A stretch of 64,000 bases of DNA from Hymenobacter nitidus. Its GTDB lineage: Bacteria; Bacteroidota; Bacteroidia; Cytophagales; Hymenobacteraceae. Positions 7,499-15,853 of the stretch are shown here, in pieces; the first letter of the stretch is position 1; every line of letters starts with the position of its first letter. The stretch covers positions 1 through 64,000 of the forward strand of contig NZ_JAJADQ010000012.1 of NCBI RefSeq assembly GCF_020447315.1, given 5' to 3'. The notes beneath the pieces are model-generated. The model ran no database searches, was not told where the DNA came from, and was given only the letters and a program-made list of their open reading frames with translations. The position numbers and the translations under genes were made by a program.

Positions 7499-7813
7499 TT
7501 AAAACCATTGTAGATGAAGCCATTCGGCGTTGTCCCACTGCTGCGGCCCTTCCTCCACCGGTTCGGGGTCGGGACCGACAGGCAGCAGCTCACTGCCCTG
7601 GCCGGTATTGATGCGCTGCTGCCGGCTGGCGAAGTAGGCGGCTATATCCGGGCGGCTGGCTAGGCTCGCAGGAATCACCAGGCGCTGCCCGGCCTGAAGT
7701 GCCGATGTGATGCGTAGACCGTTGGCCGTGGCCAACTCGGGCGCTACGGCCACCGTGCCCAGCTCCTGCAGGCAGATGTCGAGCAGGCTTTGCCCGTCGC
7801 TTACCTGAATCAT
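7499..7813 (-). CDS. LysM-like tail protein (gpX type)
   Basis: The 104-aa protein has a LysM-like N-terminus: D-G-Q-S-L-L-D-I-C at 6-14, then ANGLRITSALQAGQRLVIP at about 29-47. Short LysM proteins of this kind (P2 gpX) sit in the tail and baseplate of contractile phages. It overlaps the upstream gpW-like gene by 4 bp (ATGA). The C-terminal 40 residues are acidic and Trp-containing. Confidence 0.75.
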   Translation of the reverse strand: MIQVSDGQSLLDICLQELGTVAVAPELATANGLRITSALQAGQRLVIPASLASRPDIAAYFASRQQRINTGQGSELLPVGPDPEPVEEGPQQWDNAEWLHLQWF

Positions 7814-8118
7814 AGTCGTTCGGCGTTGAGTTTGAAGTCGGACAGGTCGGCCACGTCGAGCTCCAGTACTTGCAGCCCGTCTCGCTCCAGCTGCACGGAA
7901 ATTTCCCGGCCCAGAACAGCAGCCTGCGCGGGGCCATAGGGTGCCTTCAGGTAGCGGGCAATGCCCACGCCCACGAGCGGGTTTTCGCGCCAGTCGCCTT
8001 GCCGGCTCTGGAGCAGCAGATCCACGTGCTGCGCCTCTGACTCGCCCAGCACGAAATCTCCCTGGGCCGATACAGCCAGGTCAAACGACTCATCGAGCAA
8101 AATATCGAGGCTCTTCAT
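7810..8118 (-). CDS. baseplate wedge protein, gpW/gp25/Mu gp46-like
   Basis: This 102-aa protein has the pattern of gp25-like wedge proteins: D-I-L-L-D-E-S-F-D-L near the start, G-D-x-R-E-N-P-L-V-G-V-G-I in the middle, and a C-terminal strand V-x-E-L-D-V. It would bind baseplate J at the tail end. It overlaps the genes on both sides by 4 bp. Confidence 0.7.
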   Translation of the reverse strand: MKSLDILLDESFDLAVSAQGDFVLGESEAQHVDLLLQSRQGDWRENPLVGVGIARYLKAPYGPAQAAVLGREISVQLERDGLQVLELDVADLSDFKLNAERL

Positions 8119-8309
8119 AGGATGGTGCCGGTTTGCGTAGTGGCCGAGCCGGTGGTGGTGACGGTACCGGTTTTGATGTGGGCCGTGATGGCCACGGCCA
8201 GCTGGTGGGCGAAGTCCTTGCGGGCCTGCGCCGGGTTGTCGGTGCGCTGGGCCTGGTCGTCGAGGATGCTTAGGATGGAGGTTTCGAGCTGCGGGGTGTT
8301 CAGGGGCAT
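8115..8309 (-). CDS. small baseplate-module protein
   Basis: The 64-aa protein has a helical first half and a Thr/Gly-rich tail (TGTVTTTGSATTQTG). The tail is like that of small proteins that sit between spike and wedge genes in contractile phages, but I do not recognise a family. It is 2 bp downstream of the spike gene and overlaps the next gene. Confidence 0.55.
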   Translation of the reverse strand: MPLNTPQLETSILSILDDQAQRTDNPAQARKDFAHQLAVAITAHIKTGTVTTTGSATTQTGTIL

Positions 8310-8311
8310 GG

Positions 8312-8734
8312 CTACTTTACAAAGAGGTTGGGCAGGCGCTGGGCCAGCTGCTGGAAGGCGGGCAGGTTGATGGGAGGGCCGCTCTGGCCGGTACCCGTCG
8401 TCACGGTGAGCTGCATGATGGCCTGCAGCACGTCCTGGGCCCAGGTGAGGAAACTCTCCTGCTCGGTGGCCAGGCGGAAGTGCGTCACCTTGTCGGCCGA
8501 AATGAGGAAGGTATCGACGAGCCGGTTTTCCACCAGCCCGATGAGCACCTCGGCACCCACCGCCGGGTAGATGCCGTTGAGCAGCGCCACATCGAGCACC
8601 AGGGCATCCCCATTATCGGGCTGCACGTCGCAGGTATCCTCTTCCGGCCGCACGGCTGTTACCGTACCACTGATGACGGCCACCGGAATCTGGCCGTTCA
8701 CCATTCGCTCGAATTCGTCTTTTAACTCGCTCAT
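8312..8734 (-). CDS. baseplate spike protein, gpV-like OB fold
   Basis: The 140-aa protein has a short helical start and then an OB-type beta domain (V-I-S-G-T-V-T-A-V-R at 19-28; YPAVGAEVLIGLVENRL near 56-72). In gpV-like proteins this fold heads the membrane-piercing spike. The C-terminal part is short, without the long beta-helix of P2 gpV, so the needle may be completed by another protein. It overlaps the hub gene by 4 bp. Confidence 0.6.
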   Translation of the reverse strand: MSELKDEFERMVNGQIPVAVISGTVTAVRPEEDTCDVQPDNGDALVLDVALLNGIYPAVGAEVLIGLVENRLVDTFLISADKVTHFRLATEQESFLTWAQDVLQAIMQLTVTTGTGQSGPPINLPAFQQLAQRLPNLFVK

Positions 8735-9699
8735 GCTTTTGGCCCTAGTGTGATGACGCGCCGGCTGCCGCCCACGCCGAATGTCTTGACTACCTTATCC
8801 ACCGCGTAGGCCCCTTCCCGTTCCGGATACAGCGGGTCCTGAATCACCACCACGTGGCCATGCTCCACGTAGGGCGCCCCGAACGTGGTGAGCGTGCCCC
8901 GGTAGCCGTCGAAGCGCAGGCGGGCCAGCTCGGCTTTCGCGCGGGCCTCCAGGTCGGCCTCGGCCACACCCACGAAATTGAGCGTGCGCAGCTCCCCATC
9001 GAGGATATCCCCGAATTCTTTCACGATGCGCTTGCGGCCCCGTTTCTTGCCCTCAATGTGGCTGATGGCCCGCACCTTGATGCGCACGTCGGAAGCCCGC
9101 ACGTACTGCAAATCGTTGGTGATGACGTTGCCGCCGAAGGTGAGCAGATGGCGCGGGGCCGTGGCCACCGCCTGGTAGGGGTCGCCGGCGATGAGCACCC
9201 CGGCCCGGAAAAAGCTGCGGATGCCGTAGTCCTTGCGCAACGCGTCGAGGGCCTGGGCGCCCGTGGCCTGGTTGATGGTGAATTTGCCCAGATCGGCCGC
9301 GCCCAGTGTCTCGATGCCGAACGACAGGCCGGCCTGGGTGCGGATATACTCCAGTAATCCCTGTAGCGACACTGCCCGCCACGAGTGGGTCAGCGGCTTG
9401 CGCTTGAGTAGGTACATTTCATCCTCACACTGGATTTCGGCCGGTGGCCCCGTCTTCACGCCCACGATGTAGCCAGCAAACTCGGTGCGCAGCACGCCAT
9501 CGTAGCCGTATTTCACCTCCACCCGGTCGCCCACCCGTAACGCGTCGGGCAGCAGCTTGCCCCCCAGCACCAGGGCGCGGCGCGGAAGCTTCAGCGTGCA
9601 GGTGTCGGTGAGCTGCTGCCAGGAGCTTTCGATCTGGATCTCGTTGACGAAATCCAGGGTAAAGCGCCCGATGGTGAGTTGGCAGGTGAGGCGGAGCAT
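8731..9699 (-). CDS. tail hub protein, gpD-like
   Basis: The start is ATG 9699, overlapping the stop of the previous gene by one base (TAATG), giving 322 aa. It has a gpD/gp44-like layout: an opening beta domain with GDRVEVKYGYDGVLRTEFAGYI (about 56-77), then E-D-E-M-Y-L-L-K-R, and a C-terminal domain with RAKAELARLRFDGYRG. It forms the ring under the tail tube that carries the spike encoded next. Confidence 0.75.
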   Translation of the reverse strand: MLRLTCQLTIGRFTLDFVNEIQIESSWQQLTDTCTLKLPRRALVLGGKLLPDALRVGDRVEVKYGYDGVLRTEFAGYIVGVKTGPPAEIQCEDEMYLLKRKPLTHSWRAVSLQGLLEYIRTQAGLSFGIETLGAADLGKFTINQATGAQALDALRKDYGIRSFFRAGVLIAGDPYQAVATAPRHLLTFGGNVITNDLQYVRASDVRIKVRAISHIEGKKRGRKRIVKEFGDILDGELRTLNFVGVAEADLEARAKAELARLRFDGYRGTLTTFGAPYVEHGHVVVIQDPLYPEREGAYAVDKVVKTFGVGGSRRVITLGPKA

Positions 9700-10328
9700 T
9701 AGGTCGTCGGCGAGAAAGCGAAGCCCAGGGCGGGCAGGGTAGCGGTTTGTAATTCGATGGCCTCGTCGCTGAGGCAGCGCAGCTCGTAGGCCTGCAGGTT
9801 GGTGAAGCCCGGCAGCGACGGCCACGAGTGGCCCTTTATCACCAGGTTGCGAATGCCCAGCAGCTTGAACAGCCGCCCCGTCACGGGCAAAGCTTCCTTA
9901 GCGTTGATGATTGCCTGGAGCGCCTGCACTTCCCGGGTAGGGTAGCGCCGGGCATAGCGGCCGTCGTGTGGGTCACTGGCCAGCACCCCTTTGATGGTCA
10001 CGGCATAGTCGCCGTTGCTGATGAACTCCTTCACGGTCCCGTCGCGGCCCTCGATTTCGGTCGTCACGATGAGCTTGTCGCGGCTGATTTCCACAATCGG
10101 GTCGTTCAGCACCACCTGGGCCCAGCCGGCGGCGGCCAGAAATTCTACCCGCGCGAAGACGGGCAAGCCGAGCAGGCCGGTGCCTTCGAAGTCGGGCGGG
10201 AGGGGCGTGCCGTAGAGTTCCTTCGACGGGCCTTCCTGCTCGGGCTGCTCGGGCAACTCATAGCGGATCAGGGGCGCGTAGCCGAAAGCCTCAGCGGCCA
10301 GGGCGCGCAGGTTGATATTGTACTGCAT
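9699..10328 (-). CDS. DUF6046-like phage tail protein
   Basis: The 209-aa protein lies between tape measure and hub, where P2 gpU-type or LysM-type tail proteins are found. It resembles what I recall of DUF6046 from Bacteroidota phages; the central block is DPIVEISRDKLIVTTEIEGRDGTVKEFIS. It overlaps both neighbours by one base. It is probably an adaptor between tube and hub. Confidence 0.6.
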   Translation of the reverse strand: MQYNINLRALAAEAFGYAPLIRYELPEQPEQEGPSKELYGTPLPPDFEGTGLLGLPVFARVEFLAAAGWAQVVLNDPIVEISRDKLIVTTEIEGRDGTVKEFISNGDYAVTIKGVLASDPHDGRYARRYPTREVQALQAIINAKEALPVTGRLFKLLGIRNLVIKGHSWPSLPGFTNLQAYELRCLSDEAIELQTATLPALGFAFSPTT

Positions 10329-12166
10329 CAGGTCGTCATGGCGTTAGCGTCGTTGAGCACCGAGAGCAGGGCCCCGCGCACGCTCTCTTTCATCTGGGTG
10401 GTGCCTTCGCGCACGGAGGTGCTGTGAATAGTCGTCTGGCCCAGGCTCTGAATGTTGATGGTAATGTGCGTGACGCCCCGACCGGCCCCGGTCGCGCCGC
10501 CACTCTTGCCCTTGGCATCGGGCAGGCCCACGCCACCGCCGGTAGGCGTCGGGCCAGCGGCACCAAGTACTTGGTCGGGCGAGGTGCCGACTTTTGAGCC
10601 TCCACGGAACGACTCAACCCCTTTCCCGTAGCCTTCCCGGTACCGCTTGCTGATGTTCATCAGCTGCTCGACACCACGGGCTACCTGCATCGGGTTGATG
10701 GTAAAAGCGCCAGCAATCACGTTGCCCAGGCCCTTGAACAGCTCCATAGCGCCAAAGGCGAAGCCGTAGAGGAAGGCCCGGAAGCCTTCGAACTTATTCC
10801 AGCAGTAGAGCACGCCCGCTACCAGGGCCATAATGCCCGCCACCACCAAGCCGATGGGGTTGAGCATCATCGCTCCGTTCAGCAGCATTTGGGCCGTCGT
10901 CCAGAGCCCGGTAACCATAGCCGCGGTGCGCACATAGGCCGAGTAGGCCAGCACGCCGGCCACGACGGGCAGAATAAAGGTGGCCAGCACTTTGAAGGCT
11001 GTGGCGTGCTCCTGCACAAACTGCGTAGCAGCGCGCACCACTTCCATCGTGCTACGCACGCCAGCCATCAGCTCCATGACCGTAGGCAGCAGGGCCTCTA
11101 CCAGAATGGTTTTGGTTTTGAGCCAGTCGTTATCGAAGCGGTTCAAATTGGCCTGGGTAGAATTCACCGCTTTCGCTAAGCCAGGACCGAAGACTTTCTG
11201 CAGCTGGGCGGCAAACCTGGGCAGGAACACGTCGGAGGTGAGCTTGCCGTCGTCCATCATCTTGTTGAGCGCGGCCTGGCTCACGCCCATAGCATCGGCG
11301 GCAATTTTGAAGGCCCCCGGGATTCGCTCCCCAATCTGGCCGCGCAGTTCTTCCGCCTGCACCTTGCCCTTGCTCATGATCTGACCCAGCGCCAGGAACA
11401 CGCCTTTCTGGTCGTCGCCACTGGCACCCATCACGGTGGTGGCGGTGGCCACCTGCTCAAACATGCGCCGGGTGCCTTCGCCCTGCAGCTTGGTGCCCAT
11501 CATCGAGCCGGCCAGCGTACGGTAGCCCTCCGTGGCACTGAGCAGGTTCAGGCCCAGCTTATCACTGCTACGGTCCAAAAACTGCAGCGTGGTAGCTCCT
11601 TCCTTCGCTGAGCCAGCGGCGAAGGTGATGGCGTTGTTCATGCCCTGCATCTGGGCTGTATCGCGCACGCCACCCATCAGGCCGGCCACACCGCCGGCAA
11701 TGGCCAGGCCACCCATAAGCCCACCTAGGCCGAAGCCCCCACCACTGCGGCGGCCGTGGTTTTCCAGCTGGTCCATCTTCTGCTCGACTTCCTGAATGGC
11801 GCGGTTGGCGAGGGCCAGGTCGTTGAGATTGAGGGCCACACGTCGCTCGTTTTTCAGCGTGTTGAGCTTTATCTCCAGCGCGTTCAGGCTGCTGGTGGCG
11901 CGGGTGCTCGTGCTCAGGATACGCTGATTAGCGGCCGAAAAGGAGCTACCCATCTGCACCGCTTTGGCGGCGGCACCCTGGGCAGCCTGACCGAGCTTCC
12001 CCACCGCAGCCGCTCCACTCGTGCCGGCCTTGGTCGTAGCCGCCTGCACCCGCTGAGCCGCGCGTGTTACCCGGCCCATCGACGACTCTCCATCTGCCGC
12101 TGCCTTGCGGAGCGGAGCCGTGAATAAGTCGACGATTTTAAGGGTGTAGGAAAGGAGATTGGCCAT
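10328..12166 (-). CDS. tail tape measure protein
   Basis: The 612-aa protein has a basic, coiled-coil-rich N-terminus (1-140), a Gly-rich stretch, then the conserved tape-measure domain at about 175-330 (KGKVQAEELRGQIGERIPGAF), a hydrophobic region with several candidate membrane spans at about 385-480, and a Gly/Pro-rich C-terminus. It sets tail length and is ejected at infection. The short length fits a short contractile tail. It follows the frameshifted chaperone gene, the usual order. Confidence 0.9.
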   Translation of the reverse strand: MANLLSYTLKIVDLFTAPLRKAAADGESSMGRVTRAAQRVQAATTKAGTSGAAAVGKLGQAAQGAAAKAVQMGSSFSAANQRILSTSTRATSSLNALEIKLNTLKNERRVALNLNDLALANRAIQEVEQKMDQLENHGRRSGGGFGLGGLMGGLAIAGGVAGLMGGVRDTAQMQGMNNAITFAAGSAKEGATTLQFLDRSSDKLGLNLLSATEGYRTLAGSMMGTKLQGEGTRRMFEQVATATTVMGASGDDQKGVFLALGQIMSKGKVQAEELRGQIGERIPGAFKIAADAMGVSQAALNKMMDDGKLTSDVFLPRFAAQLQKVFGPGLAKAVNSTQANLNRFDNDWLKTKTILVEALLPTVMELMAGVRSTMEVVRAATQFVQEHATAFKVLATFILPVVAGVLAYSAYVRTAAMVTGLWTTAQMLLNGAMMLNPIGLVVAGIMALVAGVLYCWNKFEGFRAFLYGFAFGAMELFKGLGNVIAGAFTINPMQVARGVEQLMNISKRYREGYGKGVESFRGGSKVGTSPDQVLGAAGPTPTGGGVGLPDAKGKSGGATGAGRGVTHITINIQSLGQTTIHSTSVREGTTQMKESVRGALLSVLNDANAMTT

Positions 12167-12179
12167 AGAGGGAAAAGCG

Positions 12180-12210
12180 AAGGGGAGCCACCGTGGCGGC
12201 TGCTCCCCTT
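12180..12210. other. hairpin before the tape measure gene
   Basis: AAGGGGAGC (12180-12188) pairs with GCTCCCCTT (12202-12210). It covers the stop of the frameshifted chaperone extension and ends 14 bp before the tape-measure start, so it may limit or time tape-measure translation. Confidence 0.5.
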
Positions 12211-12681
12211 ACTGTTGTTCTTGAATGATCCGGTGCAGCCAGTTGGCTTGCCCGGCTTTGTCCTGCCACACGTCATCCGAAAGGGCTTCCGGATGCGGAA
12301 TGTGGAGGTAGTAGCTAATCAGCGCATCGGCTTTGCGCAGGCCATCTTTGCCTGCGCGCTCGTCGATAGGCAGCGGCGTTAGTTTTTTTTAAGCTCCCCG
12401 TCGAGCATCTCCACCAGCTGCACGGCCTGCATGGCGGCCGACATTTTCACCTTGGGAGTGCTGAGTATCGAGTCTTCGCCGGCGACCAGGCAGTTTTCCA
12501 GCAGGAACTCGCCAGCCTCGAAAACTTTGGTTTGGGCAATGAGCGACATGGCCCGGGCCACCTGGTTGCGGTCCGGATCTTTCAGGTAGGCCGTAGCCAC
12601 CACCTGGCCAGACTTGTCGTTGAGCGTGAGCGTGTGAATGTCGCCGTGCTCTTTCTTGAGGTCTTCGATGTTTACTTCCAC
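12209..12681 (-). CDS. tail assembly chaperone, -1 frameshift product (157 aa)
   Basis: The zero-frame gene (12379-12681) ends at AAA AAA AAC TAA. A shift of -1 at A AAA AAC (12388-12382) opens a frame that runs 57 more codons, from CTA at 12382-12380 to TAA at 12211-12209. The extension begins LTPLPIDERAGKDGLRKADA and is protein-like and helical. A frameshifted two-part chaperone just before the tape measure gene is a long-known conserved feature of tailed phages. The shift itself is inferred from sequence. Confidence 0.75.
12379..12681 (-). CDS. tail assembly chaperone, zero-frame product (100 aa)
   Basis: The gene starts with GTG at 12681 inside the last codons of the tube gene (10-bp overlap). 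The protein is small and helical (MSLIAQTKVFEAGEFLLENC). It lies between tail tube and tape measure genes, the place of lambda gpG or P2 gpE. The last codons contain eight A residues on the coding strand, which allow the -1 shift to the longer product. Confidence 0.75.
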   Translation of the reverse strand: MEVNIEDLKKEHGDIHTLTLNDKSGQVVATAYLKDPDRNQVARAMSLIAQTKVFEAGEFLLENCLVAGEDSILSTPKVKMSAAMQAVQLVEMLDGELKKN

Positions 12682-13106
12682 TGGATGTGCGAAATGATGA
12701 GTTCGTGTTCTACTTCGATTTTGGTGTCGCCTGCTTTCACGTCGCGCTTATTGCCCTTGAACTGGCAGTTCATCAGCTTATGCGTCACAGTTTTATTAGC
12801 GGGGTTGACATAAGCCACCGTGATGGGGAACGGGGGAATGTCCTGGATGCGGCCGGTGGGCGTGGCTTCCACGAGGCGCTCGGATTCCTTGGCCTCGATG
12901 GTGATGGAGGCTTTGGATTTGAGCTGACCATAGCCGCGGCTGGTGGGCATCATGCCGGCACCGAAGTTGTCCTCCATCACCTGGTCATCCTCGTAGGAAA
13001 TGGCCGTGATGCCGTACATGGTTTTGCCCAGAATCTGGGCGTTGATGTCGGCCCAGCTATAGGCCACACCGTTGATAAGCGGCTGAATGTCGTTGAGTCC
13101 AGGCAT
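12672..13106 (-). CDS. tail tube protein
   Basis: The 144-aa protein lies directly after the sheath gene, the place of the tube gene in contractile phages. It is beta-rich with FPITVAYVNPANKTVTHKLMNCQF near the C-terminus, like gpFII-type tubes. It would polymerise into the inner tube around the tape measure. The call rests on size, composition and position. Confidence 0.65.
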   Translation of the reverse strand: MPGLNDIQPLINGVAYSWADINAQILGKTMYGITAISYEDDQVMEDNFGAGMMPTSRGYGQLKSKASITIEAKESERLVEATPTGRIQDIPPFPITVAYVNPANKTVTHKLMNCQFKGNKRDVKAGDTKIEVEHELIISHIQWK

Positions 13107-13118
13107 TGCTAGGAGAGA

Positions 13119-14315
13119 TTAAAGGCTTTTGACAAAGCCGATGGTACCCACGATTTCCCGCGCTACTCCCACCGGCACGATAGAGTAGTCAACCCCCACC
13201 CGGCTGGTGGCCAGCACGTCCTGGGCCGGGTCGATGTACACGTCGCAGGCCGAGAATTCACCGGCCCGGCCCATGTTAGCGTCCAGGGCAGTTTTGCCTT
13301 TGGCCTCCAGATCACCCACCACCTGAGGTTGCAGCAGGCCATCGGCCGTGAGCCGAAGTGGGCCTTTGAGCGAGGGCAGCAGCGACTGGCGCACCACGCG
13401 GGCCACCTTGTTAAGCGTGCGGGTGTTCTCGATGTAAGCATAGTCGCTGTCCAGGGGCGCGCAGGTATGCGAGTCATTCCAGTACAGGCCATCAAAGCCG
13501 GTATGCTTCAGCGCGAACAGGTAACCTTTGCTATCGAGGGCACCCAGGTCGGCCGGCAGGATGGTGCTCAAGGCATCGCCGTTGGCCAGGCCTGCTTTCA
13601 GGAAACGGCCATCGGAGGCAAGGTTGAACTTGTCGAGCCAGCCAATATCCTCGTGCACCTGGGCAAAGCTGAGCGTACCCAGCAGCGTACCCACCGCCGG
13701 CACGCCGGGCTTGGTCACGTGGTCCGTACCGATAACGACACACACATTTTCGGCATTCTGGGCGCGCAGATCCAGCACGCCGGCCAGGTTGGTCGCCAGG
13801 CCGTGGCCGCCGAGCAGCACGAGCACCGGGCGGTGCTCGATGAATTCCTGCGCGGCCAAGCCTTGAGCCAATGGCAGCGCGGCTACCACGTCGGCATCGA
13901 GGCCATTGACGATAGAGGTCGGCGTGTAGCCGGCAGCCGAGTCGAGGCAGATAGCCAGCTGCTTGATTTTCCCATCAGCTTCGACGAGCAAACGCTTGGC
14001 GTGGGTGAGGGTTTTGTCGGCCATCTGGGCCATCGTGACCGTGCGGGCCACTACCAGCAGGTAGAGCACGCCGCCCTGGCTCATGCGGAAGAATTCCGAC
14101 ACGTGGTAGTGCAGGTCGGCACTGTTGGTGGTGTCGTAGTCGGCATCCACGCCCAGGGCTTCGAGCTGCCGCAGGGAGCGGAGTTCGTAGACGGTGCCGA
14201 GCTCCAGGCCACCATCAACGGCAATGCCCTGGGTAACCAAGCCACAAATACCGTCCTCGGTGGGGCGCTGCCGGCCCAGGCCGCCGCGGCCTTTTTTTAA
14301 CAAAACGTCAGCCAT
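13119..14315 (-). CDS. tail sheath protein, DUF2586-like
   Basis: The 398-aa protein resembles DUF2586 sheath-like proteins of Bacteroidota phages. The middle holds LVLLGGHGLATNLAGVLDLR (about 163-182) and the C-terminal part has Y-I-E-N-T-R-T-L-N-K followed by a V-x-V-D-Y-S-I-V-P-V-G-V-A strand, as in contractile sheaths. Its presence shows the phage is a myovirus. It overlaps the preceding small gene by one base and is followed by the tube gene after 12 bp. Confidence 0.8.
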   Translation of the reverse strand: MADVLLKKGRGGLGRQRPTEDGICGLVTQGIAVDGGLELGTVYELRSLRQLEALGVDADYDTTNSADLHYHVSEFFRMSQGGVLYLLVVARTVTMAQMADKTLTHAKRLLVEADGKIKQLAICLDSAAGYTPTSIVNGLDADVVAALPLAQGLAAQEFIEHRPVLVLLGGHGLATNLAGVLDLRAQNAENVCVVIGTDHVTKPGVPAVGTLLGTLSFAQVHEDIGWLDKFNLASDGRFLKAGLANGDALSTILPADLGALDSKGYLFALKHTGFDGLYWNDSHTCAPLDSDYAYIENTRTLNKVARVVRQSLLPSLKGPLRLTADGLLQPQVVGDLEAKGKTALDANMGRAGEFSACDVYIDPAQDVLATSRVGVDYSIVPVGVAREIVGTIGFVKSL

Positions 14316-14506
14316 TACGGGAGCGTATAAGTAATGAGGGTTGAACTGTCGCCACTATTGTAGGCTGTGGCGGCCTCGGGGGTAGTGAAGTAGGCCCCAT
14401 CCCCGGTGCCATAGAGCACCGCGACACCGAGCAGCTGCAGGGTGTCGCGGGCCCGGGTAGCGTCGGCCTTAGTTGGCCTCTTCTTCTTCCGGCTCGTCAT
14501 CGGCAT
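14315..14506 (-). CDS. small phage protein, 63 aa, unknown
   Basis: The protein starts with a basic stretch (MTSRKKKRPTKADATRARD) and ends in a short beta-type segment. The N-terminus overlaps the preceding gene by 38 bp, or by 32 bp if ATG 14500 is used. It ends exactly at the sheath start (TAATG). By position it may be a head-tail or sheath accessory protein; no family is recognised. Confidence 0.5.
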   Translation of the reverse strand: MPMTSRKKKRPTKADATRARDTLQLLGVAVLYGTGDGAYFTTPEAATAYNSGDSSTLITYTLP

Positions 14507-14744
14507 CGTCGCGGGTCACAATCGACACGGTATTGTCGCCCAGGAATTTGGCGTGAGACTTGGCGGGGCCTTCTTTCAGAAATGCCTGGTTGTCGCTGGT
14601 GACGTAGAGTTCCTCGGCAGCGGGGTTGGCTTCGAACGTCGAGCTGAAATCAGGGGTAGCTGCCTCCGTAGTGGCTTCTGCGCCTTCAGGGGAGGATTTG
14701 CGGCCCTTGCGGGCTTTCTTGGGGGTTGGGGTATTCGGGTCCAT
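14469..14744 (-). CDS. small acidic phage protein, unknown
   Basis: The start is ATG 14744 (MDPNTPTPKKARKG), giving 91 aa. The N-terminus is basic, the middle Thr/Ala-rich and the C-terminus very acidic (DDADDEPEEEEAN). A short SDNQAFLKEGPAKSHA segment is like what I have seen in small phage proteins before the sheath gene. It overlaps both the holin-like gene upstream and the 63-aa gene downstream. The function is unknown. Confidence 0.5.
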   Translation of the reverse strand: MDPNTPTPKKARKGRKSSPEGAEATTEAATPDFSSTFEANPAAEELYVTSDNQAFLKEGPAKSHAKFLGDNTVSIVTRDDADDEPEEEEAN

Positions 14745-14967
14745 CCTTACAGGTGAATTGCGCCGTACCGGCGACGGTGGTAAAAAAGACAAAAGCGTAT
14801 TTGAGGTAGCCCATCACCACGTCGGGCACGAGCTCTGGCTCCAGCTTGAGGGCGGCAATCACGCCCAGGCCGAACAGGGCCAGTTTTTGGGCGCGCCGCC
14901 AGAACGTGGGCATCTCAGCCCGTAGCCGGGCAAAGGGGACGAAGAGGCTGGAAAGCAGGGTTCTCAT
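14686..14967 (-). CDS. holin-like membrane protein
   Basis: The start is ATG 14967, overlapping the spanin-like gene by 4 bp (ATGA), giving 93 aa. After a basic N-terminus there are two candidate membrane segments, about 33-46 (LALFGLGVIAALKL) and 51-70 (VVMGYLKYAFVFFTTVAGTA), split by a short acidic turn. The size, topology and position in a lysis cassette fit a holin, the protein that opens the inner membrane to the endolysin. No family motif is recognised. Confidence 0.55.
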   Translation of the reverse strand: MRTLLSSLFVPFARLRAEMPTFWRRAQKLALFGLGVIAALKLEPELVPDVVMGYLKYAFVFFTTVAGTAQFTCKDGPEYPNPQESPQGPQILP

Positions 14968-15566
14968 CGGGTAGCGCGTAAAACGAGGGAGCAAATCACA
15001 AGGCAGAAGCCAACACCCGCTACGAGGCCGGCTAGGAATGACCACCACCAGGGCCAGCCGCGCGGGTCATACCACAGATATTCCGGAGCATCAGGGCAGG
15101 GCACCAGCTTGGTTGCCACCACGTCGGTTTTGCTGGTGGCCTCGATGGCCTTGCGCACCACCCAGACCTGGTAGGTATCTGCTTCGCGCCACACCCAGCC
15201 TTTGACGCCCAGCGTGTCGAAACACAGCGTGTCGTTGAGCACCGGCCGGCTCTGCACGTATTTGATCACCTGGTGGCGGGCGGCGGCGCGCTGGGCGCTG
15301 TCGAGGGAGGCCTCCACGTGGCGGAGTAGCGAATCCAGGCGCAGGCTTTCCCGCTGCTCCCGGAGGGTGTCGCGCACCGGCACGTATTGGGTCCGAAACT
15401 CGACCTGGGGCACGACGACTGGCACCTCGACACGAATCGTTTCCGTGGCTGTCAACTCAGGATGCTGTTCGACGAGGGTGGCCAGTTTCTCCTGAGGCGT
15501 GGGCTGCTGCAGGACGGCGCAGCTGGAGAGGGCCAGGCTAAGAAGGGCGGAATACAAGATTTTCAT
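14964..15566 (-). CDS. candidate unimolecular spanin (lipoprotein with C-terminal TM)
   Basis: The 200-aa protein begins with a lipoprotein signal (MKILYSALLSLALSSC), has a long charged helical middle (about 60-110, coiled-coil-like) and a C-terminal membrane segment (about 175-196, WSFLAGLVAGVGFCLVICSL). A lipid anchor at one end and a membrane helix at the other is the topology of unimolecular spanins, which join inner and outer membranes and disrupt the outer one at lysis. It overlaps the holin-like gene and precedes it within the lysis cassette. Confidence 0.6.
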   Translation of the reverse strand: MKILYSALLSLALSSCAVLQQPTPQEKLATLVEQHPELTATETIRVEVPVVVPQVEFRTQYVPVRDTLREQRESLRLDSLLRHVEASLDSAQRAAARHQVIKYVQSRPVLNDTLCFDTLGVKGWVWREADTYQVWVVRKAIEATSKTDVVATKLVPCPDAPEYLWYDPRGWPWWWSFLAGLVAGVGFCLVICSLVLRATR

Positions 15567-15853
15567 TTGGCGGATGCTTTAGGTATGCCCAGGGCCCCAC
15601 GGATGGCAGCCATATCCACTTTCACGTCGTTGACGGCTTGCAGCACCTCCTTTTGGGTCTGGTCCTGGGTGTTGAGCCGCTGGTACACATCAGCCTTGGT
15701 TTCCTTGGCTTCATTGATGTGCGCCTGTAGGGCCTGCTCCGTGCTCGTGAGCCGGTGCTCGGTGTTGAGGGCGTACCCAAAGGCGCCGCTGCTGAGTAAC
15801 AGAGCGACGCCCAGGGCCCACTTCACCCATTCACTAGTTGATTGCACACTCAC
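15563..15853 (-). CDS. lysis-cassette membrane protein with coiled coil
   Basis: The 96-aa protein has one membrane segment at about 10-28 (VKWALGVALLLSSGAFGYA) and then a charged helical region of coiled-coil type to residue 85. It lies between endolysin and spanin-like gene, with 4-bp overlaps on both sides. It could be a second holin, an antiholin or an anchor; the sequence does not decide. Confidence 0.55.
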   Translation of the reverse strand: MSVQSTSEWVKWALGVALLLSSGAFGYALNTEHRLTSTEQALQAHINEAKETKADVYQRLNTQDQTQKEVLQAVNDVKVDMAAIRGALGIPKASAK

